A DNA stretch of 64,000 nucleotides from Agarivorans sp050870875. Lineage in GTDB: Bacteria > Pseudomonadota > Gammaproteobacteria > Enterobacterales > Celerinatantimonadaceae. The notes under the pieces are model-generated. The model worked only from the letters and a program-made list of their open reading frames with translations, made no database searches and was not told the DNA's origin. Positions 54,946 through 63,604 of this stretch are shown here, piece after piece. Made by a program: the position numbers and the translations under genes. The stretch is taken from the NCBI RefSeq assembly GCF_050870875.2, contig NZ_CP194041.2:2914001-2978000 (forward strand), written 5' to 3'. Each line of letters opens with the position of its first letter. Positions within the stretch are counted from its first letter, which is position 1.

Positions 54946-55897
54946 AGTTGGCCTTCCCCGCTCGAAGACGCAACAACCACAAAGCCCATTCTCGCTTATG
55001 CCATTTGATATAACTGGCAACAAAATAATCTTTAGCCATTGGCTCAAAGGCGTTCATCAAGCGGTATTTATCGATCAAATGGCGGGTGAAGCGCCAGTAA
55101 CACAGCAAATCACTCCAACTCACGTCGGTGCGCAGCTGTAAAAAAGCATGCCGACAGAGCATTTGTAAACAGAGCGGCGCAGCCACCGTAGTTAAGTTGG
55201 CCAGTTCGATCCGCTGCATAAAATCAGCAATGGAGCACATTCGCGCGTGCAACCTTTGTTTATCGGCACCCGGCTTGCGGCAGATTCCTTGAGGGTTATG
55301 TCGATAGTGGTAATGAGGCTGCTCAACATGACACACCTTGGTGGCTAATATTTCCGCCATATAAGAAAATATTTCATCTTCAAACCACTCTCCTACCGGA
55401 AATTCAAGCGCGTGTTGTAATACAAACTGACGCTTAAATAGCTTATTGCACACTGAAGTATTTTCAATAATTTCACGATGCTGGTACTGCTCTACATGTT
55501 GCTCAGAAAACTTAGTAAAACCACAGCTCACCCAGTCTGCATCCTGAGCCAAAGCCTGCTGTAATAAATCTGCATACATTGCTTTGGCAACAAAGTCATC
55601 GCTATCGACAAAAGCCAAATAACGACCTTGGGCATGTTTGATCCCCATATTTCTTGCTTGTGCCAATCCAACATTGCTTTTTAAATTAAGCAAGGTGATC
55701 GCCAATGAACTTTGCGCACTAAACTTTCGAACCAACTGATAGGAATCGTCAGGTGAGGCGTCAATCACCACTATCACTTCTATAGATTGGAGGATTTGTT
55801 CACTTAAACTATTTAAACATTGCCACAAATAAGCTTCGGTATTAAACACCGGAACAATCACCGATACCATCGGCGCAGAGCTGGTAAGTACTGGCAT
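54932..55897 (-). CDS. GT2 family glycosyltransferase
   Basis: The 321-residue GT2 enzyme (GT-A fold) has MVSVIVPVFNTEAYLWQCLNSL, IEVIVVIDASPDDS and the DxD-like FVDSDDFV (about 96-103). A C-terminal acceptor region follows (FEDEIFSYMAEI, YHYRHNPQGICR). It is a full-length paralogue of the next gene upstream (55897-56901) and shares its last base with that gene's stop region, so tandem duplication within an operon is likely. Confidence 0.9.
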   Translation of the reverse strand: MPVLTSSAPMVSVIVPVFNTEAYLWQCLNSLSEQILQSIEVIVVIDASPDDSYQLVRKFSAQSSLAITLLNLKSNVGLAQARNMGIKHAQGRYLAFVDSDDFVAKAMYADLLQQALAQDADWVSCGFTKFSEQHVEQYQHREIIENTSVCNKLFKRQFVLQHALEFPVGEWFEDEIFSYMAEILATKVCHVEQPHYHYRHNPQGICRKPGADKQRLHARMCSIADFMQRIELANLTTVAAPLCLQMLCRHAFLQLRTDVSWSDLLCYWRFTRHLIDKYRLMNAFEPMAKDYFVASYIKWHKREWALWLLRLRAGKANYAVE

Positions 55898-56901
55898 TAT
55901 TTCACTCCCTGAGGCATAAATTGCGCAAGTTGTAAGCTATCGACAAAGTGCTGTTTTGCTTCGCGACTTTTCACCCAGTAACTCAGCAAAGCAATCCTCA
56001 AAGCAGAGCCTCGAAATTTTAAATAACGACTCACTTTGTAATCTTGCGGTATCGAAATACACAAACTCAGCAGCTTGTACTTCTCTACCAAATGGTCAAT
56101 AAAACTGAAAAATCCCACCAGGTCGATCGCCGATATCTTATAGTACAAGGCACTGAGGGCATGGTTGGCTAAGCAACGCAGCAAATCCTCTGCGTGGCCG
56201 GCTATCGCCCCACGCCGCTCCATGTCGGCTAGAAATCTAGCCAACATCAACTGCTTATCATAAAGGTTAAAACGGCCATGGTTATCACCTCGGCACAAGC
56301 CTTGAGGACTCATCCGATAGTTATAGAGTGCTTGCTTCACCTGAGCGATATGCTCAGTGGCAAAGCGCGCGGTATATGCGAAGGGCTCATCTTCAAAAAT
56401 TACATTGCTATAAAAGTTAATCTGTTTTGAAACAAGGTAAGCTCGTCGAAATAACTTATTAGTGACATAGGTATCGTCATAATATTCTTGGGTCGGTAAT
56501 AGCTGGTAAAAGGTGTGGTTATCATTCACCTCAAAGCTGCGCATCTGGCAACTGACCACATCAGCCTGACTTTGCAAAGCCTTACAGAACATCAGTTCAA
56601 ACATATTGGCCTCAACATAGTCGTCGCTATCGACAAAACCAATGAATTCACCTTGGGCTGATTGCATGGCAATATTTCGCGCCATCGATACCCCCACATT
56701 TTGCTCTAATACAATCTTTCGAAAGCGTTCTGGATACGCTAAGCAAAATTCACCAGCAATCGCGGCACAGTTATCTGGCGAGCCATCGATAACCACTATT
56801 ACCTCAATGTGCGCCAAGCTTTGGTTGGCTAACGAGCTAAGACAGGTCGCCAAGTATTGTTCTGATTTATAGACAGGGACAATAATCGATACGTTATACA
56901 T
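55897..56901 (-). CDS. GT2 family glycosyltransferase
   Basis: The 334-residue GT2 enzyme has VSIIVPVYKSEQYLATCLSSL, IEVIVVIDGSPDN, FVDSDDYVEANMF and a C-terminal FEDEPFAYTARFATEHI...YNYRMSPQGLCRGD. It aligns with the neighbouring gene over the whole length. It follows the Wzy-like gene on the same strand, 155 bases downstream. The sugar transferred is unknown. Confidence 0.9.
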   Translation of the reverse strand: MYNVSIIVPVYKSEQYLATCLSSLANQSLAHIEVIVVIDGSPDNCAAIAGEFCLAYPERFRKIVLEQNVGVSMARNIAMQSAQGEFIGFVDSDDYVEANMFELMFCKALQSQADVVSCQMRSFEVNDNHTFYQLLPTQEYYDDTYVTNKLFRRAYLVSKQINFYSNVIFEDEPFAYTARFATEHIAQVKQALYNYRMSPQGLCRGDNHGRFNLYDKQLMLARFLADMERRGAIAGHAEDLLRCLANHALSALYYKISAIDLVGFFSFIDHLVEKYKLLSLCISIPQDYKVSRYLKFRGSALRIALLSYWVKSREAKQHFVDSLQLAQFMPQGVK

Positions 56902-57056
56902 AAGCCTATCCTCTTTACCGCAGCGCCACCTTGCCCAGTCACTGCAGAAATAATCAACGGGTCATAACAAGGAATAGAGCAAAAGCCGGACCAATAACGT
57001 ATTAGGCATTTAATTCAGTGAGTTAGGTTAGATAAATGTAGTCATAGGATTTGTCT

Positions 57057-58451
57057 CTAGCTGGATTTTGCATTCTGCAAAGCTTGTCTAAGTAATTGCG
57101 CCATGGCCACCACCAAGCCAGTGAAAATATACACAGGCCAGGTAAACCCTTGGGTTAAGAAAGTACCCGATACAATAGTGCCCAACAATCCGGCTAATAC
57201 TCCTTCAGCACAAGCCTGCAGACCCAAGTTTCGCGGCTCAATACAGGCACTCAATTGCTGCAGATTACGCTGCGCCAAACGGCAGATCTTAAGGATGAGC
57301 GTACAAAAAACCGCAAATCCCAAGAAGCCCGTTTCGGCCAATACGCCAAACCAAGTGCTATGAACCGCATGATTTTTACCGTCCCAGTGATTTGAAAAGA
57401 AGTAATAATTAGCATAAAAATTATCAATCCCCACACCAGTGATCGGATTATACAGCGCCATCTTAAAGGCTGCTTGCCAGGCATAGATCCGCCCCATTGA
57501 CGATTCATCAATCCCCGACTCCGCCGCGCCACCAGAACTTCGCTCAGACACCCCCGCCAATACAAATAAAATTGCCATCGCACATCCCCCCAAACACAGC
57601 AGCAACAGCTTATTCTTCACTCTACGCCAAGCAAATACAGCACTAATGGTTGCGATCCCCAGCAAGCCGCCACGACTCTGGGTGGCCAAGATTGCCATGA
57701 TGAGCGCCAGCATGCTGGCAATAGCCAATAGCCGTAGCAGCCAATTTCCACGTTTTAAACTGAAAGCCATGGCAAAACCTAAAGGAAACAACAGCGTTAA
57801 GGCTAAATCATTGGGATCTCCCAGCACCGAGCCCATTGAGCGACCAATGGTAACGCGAGTCCCCTCCACCATTTCGACACCCGCGGCGGCATTTTGCAAA
57901 GCAACTATCGAGATCAACAAACCACAGCAGAAGAAGGCAATAGCCGCTTTAACGATGTCTTCAGGTCGACGTAACAACCAAGCAATCGCCACCGTCATCA
58001 AACCGATTTTACTAAAGACCCCATTAAAATAGGCCATCGCAACGGGTCGGCTACTGGCAAAAATAACCCCAATGGCACACAACAATATAAAGGCCAATAA
58101 CCAGCTCAATTCGCGACTCCAATAGATTTGCAATTTGCGAGACAAAGCTAAATGCCAAGCTAAACTGGCCAAAGAAGCAAGCGCCAAAAGCTGCGGAATG
58201 CGTAATGCGTAGAGCGCAGGAAAAGCCTCATGTAAGCGGAAAAAAGAGAAACAAACGAAGCCCAACACGACCCAAAATGGCTGGCGAATGACCACTACCA
58301 CCACCACAGGAATCAAAGATAATATTATGGGGATCAGTGGGTTAGAAAATTTTATCCATACCAATCCCAGTAATAGGCAAACCATGCAACCAAGCAATAA
58401 CTGGCTCACATGACGAGGACACGGGGTACGGCTTGGAGACTCTGAAAACAT
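57057..58451 (-). CDS. Wzy-like polymerase / O-antigen ligase family protein
   Basis: The inner-membrane protein (464 residues, about 12 helices) has a large periplasmic loop with GVGIDNFYANYYFFSNHWDGKNHAVHSTWFGVLAETGFLGFAVFCTLI, the typical O-antigen ligase/polymerase signature. With a Wzx-like flippase nearby it probably polymerises repeat units in a Wzx/Wzy pathway. The Met at 58451 is preferred over 58478: AGAGAGAAG lies just before it, and this avoids clash with the divergent glycosyltransferase promoter. Confidence 0.85.
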   Translation of the reverse strand: MFSESPSRTPCPRHVSQLLLGCMVCLLLGLVWIKFSNPLIPIILSLIPVVVVVVIRQPFWVVLGFVCFSFFRLHEAFPALYALRIPQLLALASLASLAWHLALSRKLQIYWSRELSWLLAFILLCAIGVIFASSRPVAMAYFNGVFSKIGLMTVAIAWLLRRPEDIVKAAIAFFCCGLLISIVALQNAAAGVEMVEGTRVTIGRSMGSVLGDPNDLALTLLFPLGFAMAFSLKRGNWLLRLLAIASMLALIMAILATQSRGGLLGIATISAVFAWRRVKNKLLLLCLGGCAMAILFVLAGVSERSSGGAAESGIDESSMGRIYAWQAAFKMALYNPITGVGIDNFYANYYFFSNHWDGKNHAVHSTWFGVLAETGFLGFAVFCTLILKICRLAQRNLQQLSACIEPRNLGLQACAEGVLAGLLGTIVSGTFLTQGFTWPVYIFTGLVVAMAQLLRQALQNAKSS

Positions 58452-58522
58452 CACACTTCTCTCTATGGCATAAGTCATGCTTATACCAAGCTATAAGCAA
58501 ACTCAGTACCAAGGACAACAAC

Positions 58523-59485
58523 ATGCCTTCAGCTAAGCACTTTGTTCAAGCCAATTTCGCGCAGCCTATATGTTCGGTGATCATTCCCAGCTACAACTGC
58601 TTAACCTATTTAAAACAGGCGCTCATCAGTGTTCAACTGCAAGCCATTACAGATCTTGAGATCATCGTAGTGGATGACAACTCTAACGACGGCACCTGGC
58701 AGTGGTTGCAAAGCCAGCAAGCGACGCTCAGCAACTTAGTCTGTATTAAACAGCAGGGCAATGGCCCCGCTCATGCCAGAAACGTGGCCATTGATGCGGC
58801 GAAAGCACCACTAATTGCCTTTCTTGACGCGGATGATTGGTGGTTGGAAGGCAAGTTGCAACGTCAAATTGCTTTTCATCAGGCGCATCCAGAGTTAAGT
58901 TTTAGCTTTACCGATTATCGCCACATTGGGCCCAAGGGAGAAGACCGTGGCACCTGTTTCGAATTTTGGCCAAATTACCAAGATCAACGACAACAAACGC
59001 TAGGCTATCGCATTAAGAACGATGCCGCCGCAAGCCTATTTGCTGAGAATGTGGTGGGAACCTCCACAGTGATGGCCTCACGCTCAGCCTTACGCCGCTG
59101 TTTCGCTTTTGATGAACATTTACCTTCAGCCGAGGATTGGGATCTATGGTTAAAATTAGCCTTACATGGTCCAGTCGCGGTCAGTAATCACTGCGATTGC
59201 CATTACCTAATGCGCGATGGTTCAGAAAGTAGTAAAAGTGAGCAGCGCTTAAAAGCAATGAACATCATTTACCAACGTTATGCGGCCAACTTTGCAAGCA
59301 ATACCCTTTCTGTTTTAAGTCAAGCCAAAGCGCGGATTGCCACCGCTGAAGCCGAACTTTATAACGATGAACAACAACGACTACTGGCCATCGGCGCTCG
59401 ACTCAAGGCGCTCTATTATTCACCCAGCAAACGCCATTTGTTTGAAACGCTAGCCGATACCCGTAACTTGCTACTGATACGCTAA
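58523..59485 (+). CDS. GT2 family glycosyltransferase
   Basis: The glycosyltransferase (320 residues from the chosen ATG) is of GT2: ICSVIIPSYNCLTYLKQALISV, LEIIVVDDNSNDGTW, HARNVAIDAAKAPLIAFLDADDWWLEGKL and SAEDWDLWLKLAL. The ATG at 58523 has AAGGA 7 bases upstream and begins the domain 20 residues later. It is the only cluster gene facing right, divergent from the Wzy-like gene. Confidence 0.9.
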   Translation: MPSAKHFVQANFAQPICSVIIPSYNCLTYLKQALISVQLQAITDLEIIVVDDNSNDGTWQWLQSQQATLSNLVCIKQQGNGPAHARNVAIDAAKAPLIAFLDADDWWLEGKLQRQIAFHQAHPELSFSFTDYRHIGPKGEDRGTCFEFWPNYQDQRQQTLGYRIKNDAAASLFAENVVGTSTVMASRSALRRCFAFDEHLPSAEDWDLWLKLALHGPVAVSNHCDCHYLMRDGSESSKSEQRLKAMNIIYQRYAANFASNTLSVLSQAKARIATAEAELYNDEQQRLLAIGARLKALYYSPSKRHLFETLADTRNLLLIR

Positions 59486-59503
59486 CAAAATCGCAAACCT
59501 AAT

Positions 59504-59540
59504 GGCAGCGTTACGCTCATCGTGAGCATCTAAAGCTGCC
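59504..59540. repeat. two-stage inverted repeat between convergent genes
   Basis: GGCAGC pairs with GCTGCC outside, GCTCA pairs with TGAGC inside with a TCG loop. There is no T-run, so it is not an ordinary intrinsic terminator. It lies between the convergent glycosyltransferase and phosphatase genes. Confidence 0.5.
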
Positions 59541-59635
59541 CAAGAGAGCAGTCAACAAGCTGAACAGACAGGGCCTCGCGGCACGCATTCGAAATAATGA
59601 GTCAAGCGATAAGCGTGCTTAAACGAGCCAAATTC

Positions 59636-60208
59636 TCACTGGTGATTTGCTCTGGCATCATTGGGAGCGGTTAAGCGACTCAGCCCCCAATGAGAAGAGC
59701 TGCTTGCCTGCAACTTCCAGCCGCGTTTAACCAGCTGCTTACGCATAAAAAATTGTAAGTAACCGTGACCAAACACTGCCACCTTTTGATGCTCTTCGGC
59801 TAAACATATGACCAACTCAGCGGCCAAATAAGCGCGCTGTTTCGCTTCGGTATAAGATTCGAAAGGCCCCTTAAACCCTATCGTCCATAACAAGCGGTTT
59901 AGATAAAGCCAATAATTTGCTTTGATTGTAAACGGCAGTTTATAGCGAGGAATTTCCATTTCCCTAAAGAGTTTATAGGTTTTGGGAGGTTGGTCTGTAC
60001 AACGAATCGCCGATTCCACGGCTCGTTTAAGATCACTACCAACCACATAATGCGACTCAAGCTGTGACTTTAGCTGTTGTGGCGGCAGACTATCAACCAG
60101 CAATCCTGAGTGATGGTATTTTCTCACCCAAGCCACAAAGCCAGCCGCAGAGAGTTTCGGGTAAACTGCAGCACTGGGCTTTCCATGACGAACCAATACT
60201 ATTTCCAA
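59636..60208 (-). CDS. histidine phosphatase family protein
   Basis: The 190-residue phosphoglycerate-mutase-like protein has the RHG motif with the phospho-His (MEIVLVRHGKPS), a later GSDLKRAVESA with Arg, a Glu in REMEIPRYK and the second His in VFGHGYLQFFM. These make the expected active site. Such enzymes remove phosphate from small molecules. In this position it may serve sugar metabolism for the polysaccharide, but its substrate is unknown. Confidence 0.82.
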   Translation of the reverse strand: MEIVLVRHGKPSAAVYPKLSAAGFVAWVRKYHHSGLLVDSLPPQQLKSQLESHYVVGSDLKRAVESAIRCTDQPPKTYKLFREMEIPRYKLPFTIKANYWLYLNRLLWTIGFKGPFESYTEAKQRAYLAAELVICLAEEHQKVAVFGHGYLQFFMRKQLVKRGWKLQASSSSHWGLSRLTAPNDARANHQ

Positions 60209-60282
60209 TATTTAGCCTAATAAAGTTAACAGGGAGACCAATGACCAGAGCAAGGCCTTCCTTCAATGATGTTTAATTCGAA

Positions 60283-61215
60283 TCAGTCACAGTTTTTAAG
60301 ACTCAACTTTTCACACAAGCGATCTGCGAGACGGTGAGTCGCAATATTTCTTTCGATAATGGCAGAAGAAAGTTGCCCCTTGGCAACCACAGTCAACCAA
60401 TCGTCGACCATCGCAGTAAAACCTTTACTCTCAAGCATTGGCACCCAGTCCTTTTGCATCAGTTTAGTCTCGATATTGTTTTGCCAATATTTGCCTTCGG
60501 CAAAGGAATCAAATTCGAATGCGCGATCTTCATAACAAGCGGTCAGCCGTTCCGAAGTTTGACCAAACTGGCGATTCATCGAAGCATGGAATAAACACGC
60601 CCCAGTTTGCCATTGCACATCAATCCGAGCTAACTGCTCGCCCTGCATTTGCCAAGTCAGATAGACATCATCCAGATCAGCCTTGGCGGCAAGGTTGACA
60701 CTATCAAGCGGGTGAATGAAATCATCAAAAATAAAGCTGCGGATCTCGCCCGGTAGGTGATGACGATTTTTTTCCCAACGCAAGGCCTGCAAACTGCCAA
60801 TATTAGCTTGAGCGAGTTCCGGAATATATTGGTTAAACAAAGGAACATGACGCCGATTAAACCCCAAATAAAGTGGCAGTCTCTTTTGGGCTGCTAGCTC
60901 ATAGAGCTGTTCCACTTCGATGGCACTGTCACTCAATGGCTTATCAACGAAGGTTGGAATGCCCTGTTTTAAAAAAAAAGTCGCGATTTGAGCATGTGCC
61001 GGAGTCGCAGCATGGATCATCACCGCATCGACCTGAAAACGAGGCAACTCTCGATAATCCTGACAATACTCCGCCACCCGAAAGGTTTTTGACAACTGTT
61101 TGAGCGTGTCTGTATTACGGGTGCAGAATACTAAATCAAGCTTGGCTAATTGAGTTATAAACGGTAGGTAGGCTTTCTGGGCGATATCACCCAAACCAAT
61201 CATCGCAACTTTCAT
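60283..61215 (-). CDS. Gfo/Idh/MocA family oxidoreductase
   Basis: The 310-residue NAD(P)-dependent sugar or sugar-nucleotide oxidoreductase has a Rossmann start (VAMIGLGDIAQKAYLPFI), an FVDKPLSDSA lysine motif (about 91-101; usually EKP) and a C-terminal beta-sheet domain. Family members act on sugars, inositols or biliverdin-like substrates. Being at the edge of the polysaccharide cluster, it may make an oxidised or rare sugar precursor. The ATG follows AAAGGGATAAAC. Confidence 0.85.
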   Translation of the reverse strand: MKVAMIGLGDIAQKAYLPFITQLAKLDLVFCTRNTDTLKQLSKTFRVAEYCQDYRELPRFQVDAVMIHAATPAHAQIATFFLKQGIPTFVDKPLSDSAIEVEQLYELAAQKRLPLYLGFNRRHVPLFNQYIPELAQANIGSLQALRWEKNRHHLPGEIRSFIFDDFIHPLDSVNLAAKADLDDVYLTWQMQGEQLARIDVQWQTGACLFHASMNRQFGQTSERLTACYEDRAFEFDSFAEGKYWQNNIETKLMQKDWVPMLESKGFTAMVDDWLTVVAKGQLSSAIIERNIATHRLADRLCEKLSLKNCD

Positions 61216-61681
61216 GTTTATCCCTTTTAATCATTAACGCCAGAATTGACTAAGCGCGTCTTATTAAAAAGGAATTATGGTAACCGATAATTACAATCAA
61301 AGACACTCGCTATTCACCTGAATTTAAACAAAAAATAATCTGTTAGATGATTTTGAATAACATCTCTTGGCCGCCGTCAAGCCCCCACATGGCATCCAAA
61401 AAGAAAATAAATTGATGCGCCACAAATAGGTCCATACCGGTCACTAACGCGGCAAAGGCAAAGCTACAAAGAAGCAAAACATAGCCTTAAATAAACGGAG
61501 ATGATACTCACGATTTATGGTAACACTTTGTAAGTTATCGTAACAATCACAGCCCCCTCACACTTCAACAAAGCCGCACCCTTTAACTAATTACTCGCAC
61601 CATATTGTAAACACTTACCTCTTTTCGCCAGATATAGTCGAGCAAAACTAAAAACATAAACTCGACTGAATAGGACAAGTT
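61216..61681. other. intergenic region upstream of the carboxylesterase
   Basis: About 465 bases between divergent genes, AT-rich and without a frame. It holds the promoters of the Gfo/Idh/MocA gene and the esterase; no clear operator was picked out. Confidence 0.45.
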
Positions 61682-63379
61682 ATGAAACTCTGTGCACGCA
61701 AAATAATACACTTATGTGCCGCCTTACTCATCGCCATATTAATGGCAGGATGTAATGATGATCACTCGCAAACATTTCCTTACCAAGGTGTCGCACTACA
61801 AGAAACCCAATATGGTTTTGTGGAAGGTTTCGAAAGCCAAGAAAATAACACCATTGGCTGGCTAGGGCTCCCTTACGCTCAGCCCCCCATCGCTGAATTG
61901 CGCTGGAAAGCTCCGCAAAGCCCTGAAGCATGGCATGGCACTTTGCAGGCAAAAGCATTTAAAGATGGGTCAATACAAGGAGATAACTCCGAGAATGCGA
62001 CAGGCAGTGAAGATAGCCTGTACCTGAATATTTGGCGTCCCAACACGGCAGACAAAGACTTACCAGTGTTGCTGTTTGTCCATGGCGGCGGCAATCGAAG
62101 CGGATCACCAAAAGAGTTTATTGGTGACAAGTTAGCTGAAGCGACAAACAGTATCGTGATATCAATCGATTATCGCTTAGGGGCCATAGGCTGGTTTAGA
62201 CATCCGGCGTTAAAAAGTGGCGATCTGGCTAGTGATTCTGGCAACTTTGGTCTGCTTGATATTATTCAATCGCTGAAATGGGTGAATCAAAACATCAGTA
62301 GCTTCGGGGGCGATCCCGGTAACGTGACCCTAGCCGGTCAATCTGCTGGTGCGAGAGATACACTGGCACTGATGATCTCGCCCCTTGCCAGTGGATTATT
62401 CCATAAAATATTGGCACTCAGTGGCGGCATGACCACTTCCGAGACAAGTGCTGGTGACGCTATCGCACAACAAGCCGTGATCCAGCTAGTCATCAATAAT
62501 GGCGAGGCAGATAACCAAGCAGATGCCATGATCTGGATAGCTCAACACGAAGATTTTGCCGCTTACTTAAGAGCGCAAGAAGCAGATAAATTTCTCGCTT
62601 TATATGGCCCAGCACCGATCAAAATGGCACCTTTCCCACACTTGTTTAAAGATGGCTATGTACTCCCTGCTGAGGGTTTTGAAGTACTTAAAACCGGTCA
62701 CTACAACAAAGTTCCGGTGATGCTGGGCAGCGCGCAACAAGAATTTGCTATTTTTGCGCTAACCGATCCTGAATTTGCCCCATTACTTAGAGGATCGCAA
62801 GATCCCGATTTACTGGACTCTTATGGCACCGCAATGCATTACGGCAGCAACATCTACGCGGCATTCAATGTGGAAAATGTAGCCGACCAACTGGTAGGGA
62901 ATCCAGACCAGCCTCCGGTATTTGGTTACCGTTTTGCTTGGGGCACAAGGTCTGGCGTGGTGAAATCACCAGCAGACACGCTTGGTTTATCCGCGACTCA
63001 CGGCGCTGACATGGACTTTATAACGGGTCAATGGAGTAGTGGTATGAATCAGTGGTTCAATGGCGCGTTCTATTTCGACGAAAACCAACCAGGACGTGAT
63101 GCTCTAAGCGCTGCAATGATGGCATATATAGGCAACTTCCTGCATACCGACTCGCCGAATGGTGAAGACCTCACAGAATGGCAAGCTTATAGCGTGCAGC
63201 ATCAAATCATGCGTTTAGATGCAGATCTTGGCACTTCGATCATCGCAATGTCTGATGCTGTCTACGACAAAAATCAAGTTGATGCAGAAATGCAAACGGA
63301 CTTAGCTTCCGATGAGTATCATTATTATATCGATAAGATTATTTCCGGACGTTTCTTCTGGGATCTTTGGATGGAGTAA
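61682..63379 (+). CDS. carboxylesterase type B family lipoprotein
   Basis: The 565-residue exported esterase has a lipoprotein signal with lipobox LMAGC (Cys near residue 24). Motifs: GWLGLPYAQPPIAELRWKAPQ, SEDSLYLNIWRP, VHGGGNRSGSPKE (oxyanion hole), nucleophile Ser in AGQSAGARDTLALM, acid region GSAQQEFAIFA and His in SATHGADMDFITG. The whole triad is visible. It is anchored to the periplasmic face or cell surface. Substrate unknown; carboxylic ester or acylated sugar. Single gene. Confidence 0.9.
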   Translation: MKLCARKIIHLCAALLIAILMAGCNDDHSQTFPYQGVALQETQYGFVEGFESQENNTIGWLGLPYAQPPIAELRWKAPQSPEAWHGTLQAKAFKDGSIQGDNSENATGSEDSLYLNIWRPNTADKDLPVLLFVHGGGNRSGSPKEFIGDKLAEATNSIVISIDYRLGAIGWFRHPALKSGDLASDSGNFGLLDIIQSLKWVNQNISSFGGDPGNVTLAGQSAGARDTLALMISPLASGLFHKILALSGGMTTSETSAGDAIAQQAVIQLVINNGEADNQADAMIWIAQHEDFAAYLRAQEADKFLALYGPAPIKMAPFPHLFKDGYVLPAEGFEVLKTGHYNKVPVMLGSAQQEFAIFALTDPEFAPLLRGSQDPDLLDSYGTAMHYGSNIYAAFNVENVADQLVGNPDQPPVFGYRFAWGTRSGVVKSPADTLGLSATHGADMDFITGQWSSGMNQWFNGAFYFDENQPGRDALSAAMMAYIGNFLHTDSPNGEDLTEWQAYSVQHQIMRLDADLGTSIIAMSDAVYDKNQVDAEMQTDLASDEYHYYIDKIISGRFFWDLWME

Positions 63380-63604
63380 ACTTAAGCCGTATCCGCTATC
63401 GCAGTCAGCGAAAATTCAGCTGACTGTTGCGGGGCCAAAACTGACAGCATACACATCCGCCATTCACTTCGCCTATAGATAGTTTGCTGCGATCAGACTC
63501 ATCTTCTTAAAATCATGTCCCTACTCAGGGCTCGCACCTAGTTGTGGCACTCACTTAATCACGATTTAACAGTTTAACCAGCGCCAGCTTAAATAAACTG
63601 AATG

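Noticed and set aside
57646..58032. 128-codon plus-strand frame within the Wzy-like gene
   Set aside because: Antisense shadow of a membrane protein; basic translation without motifs.
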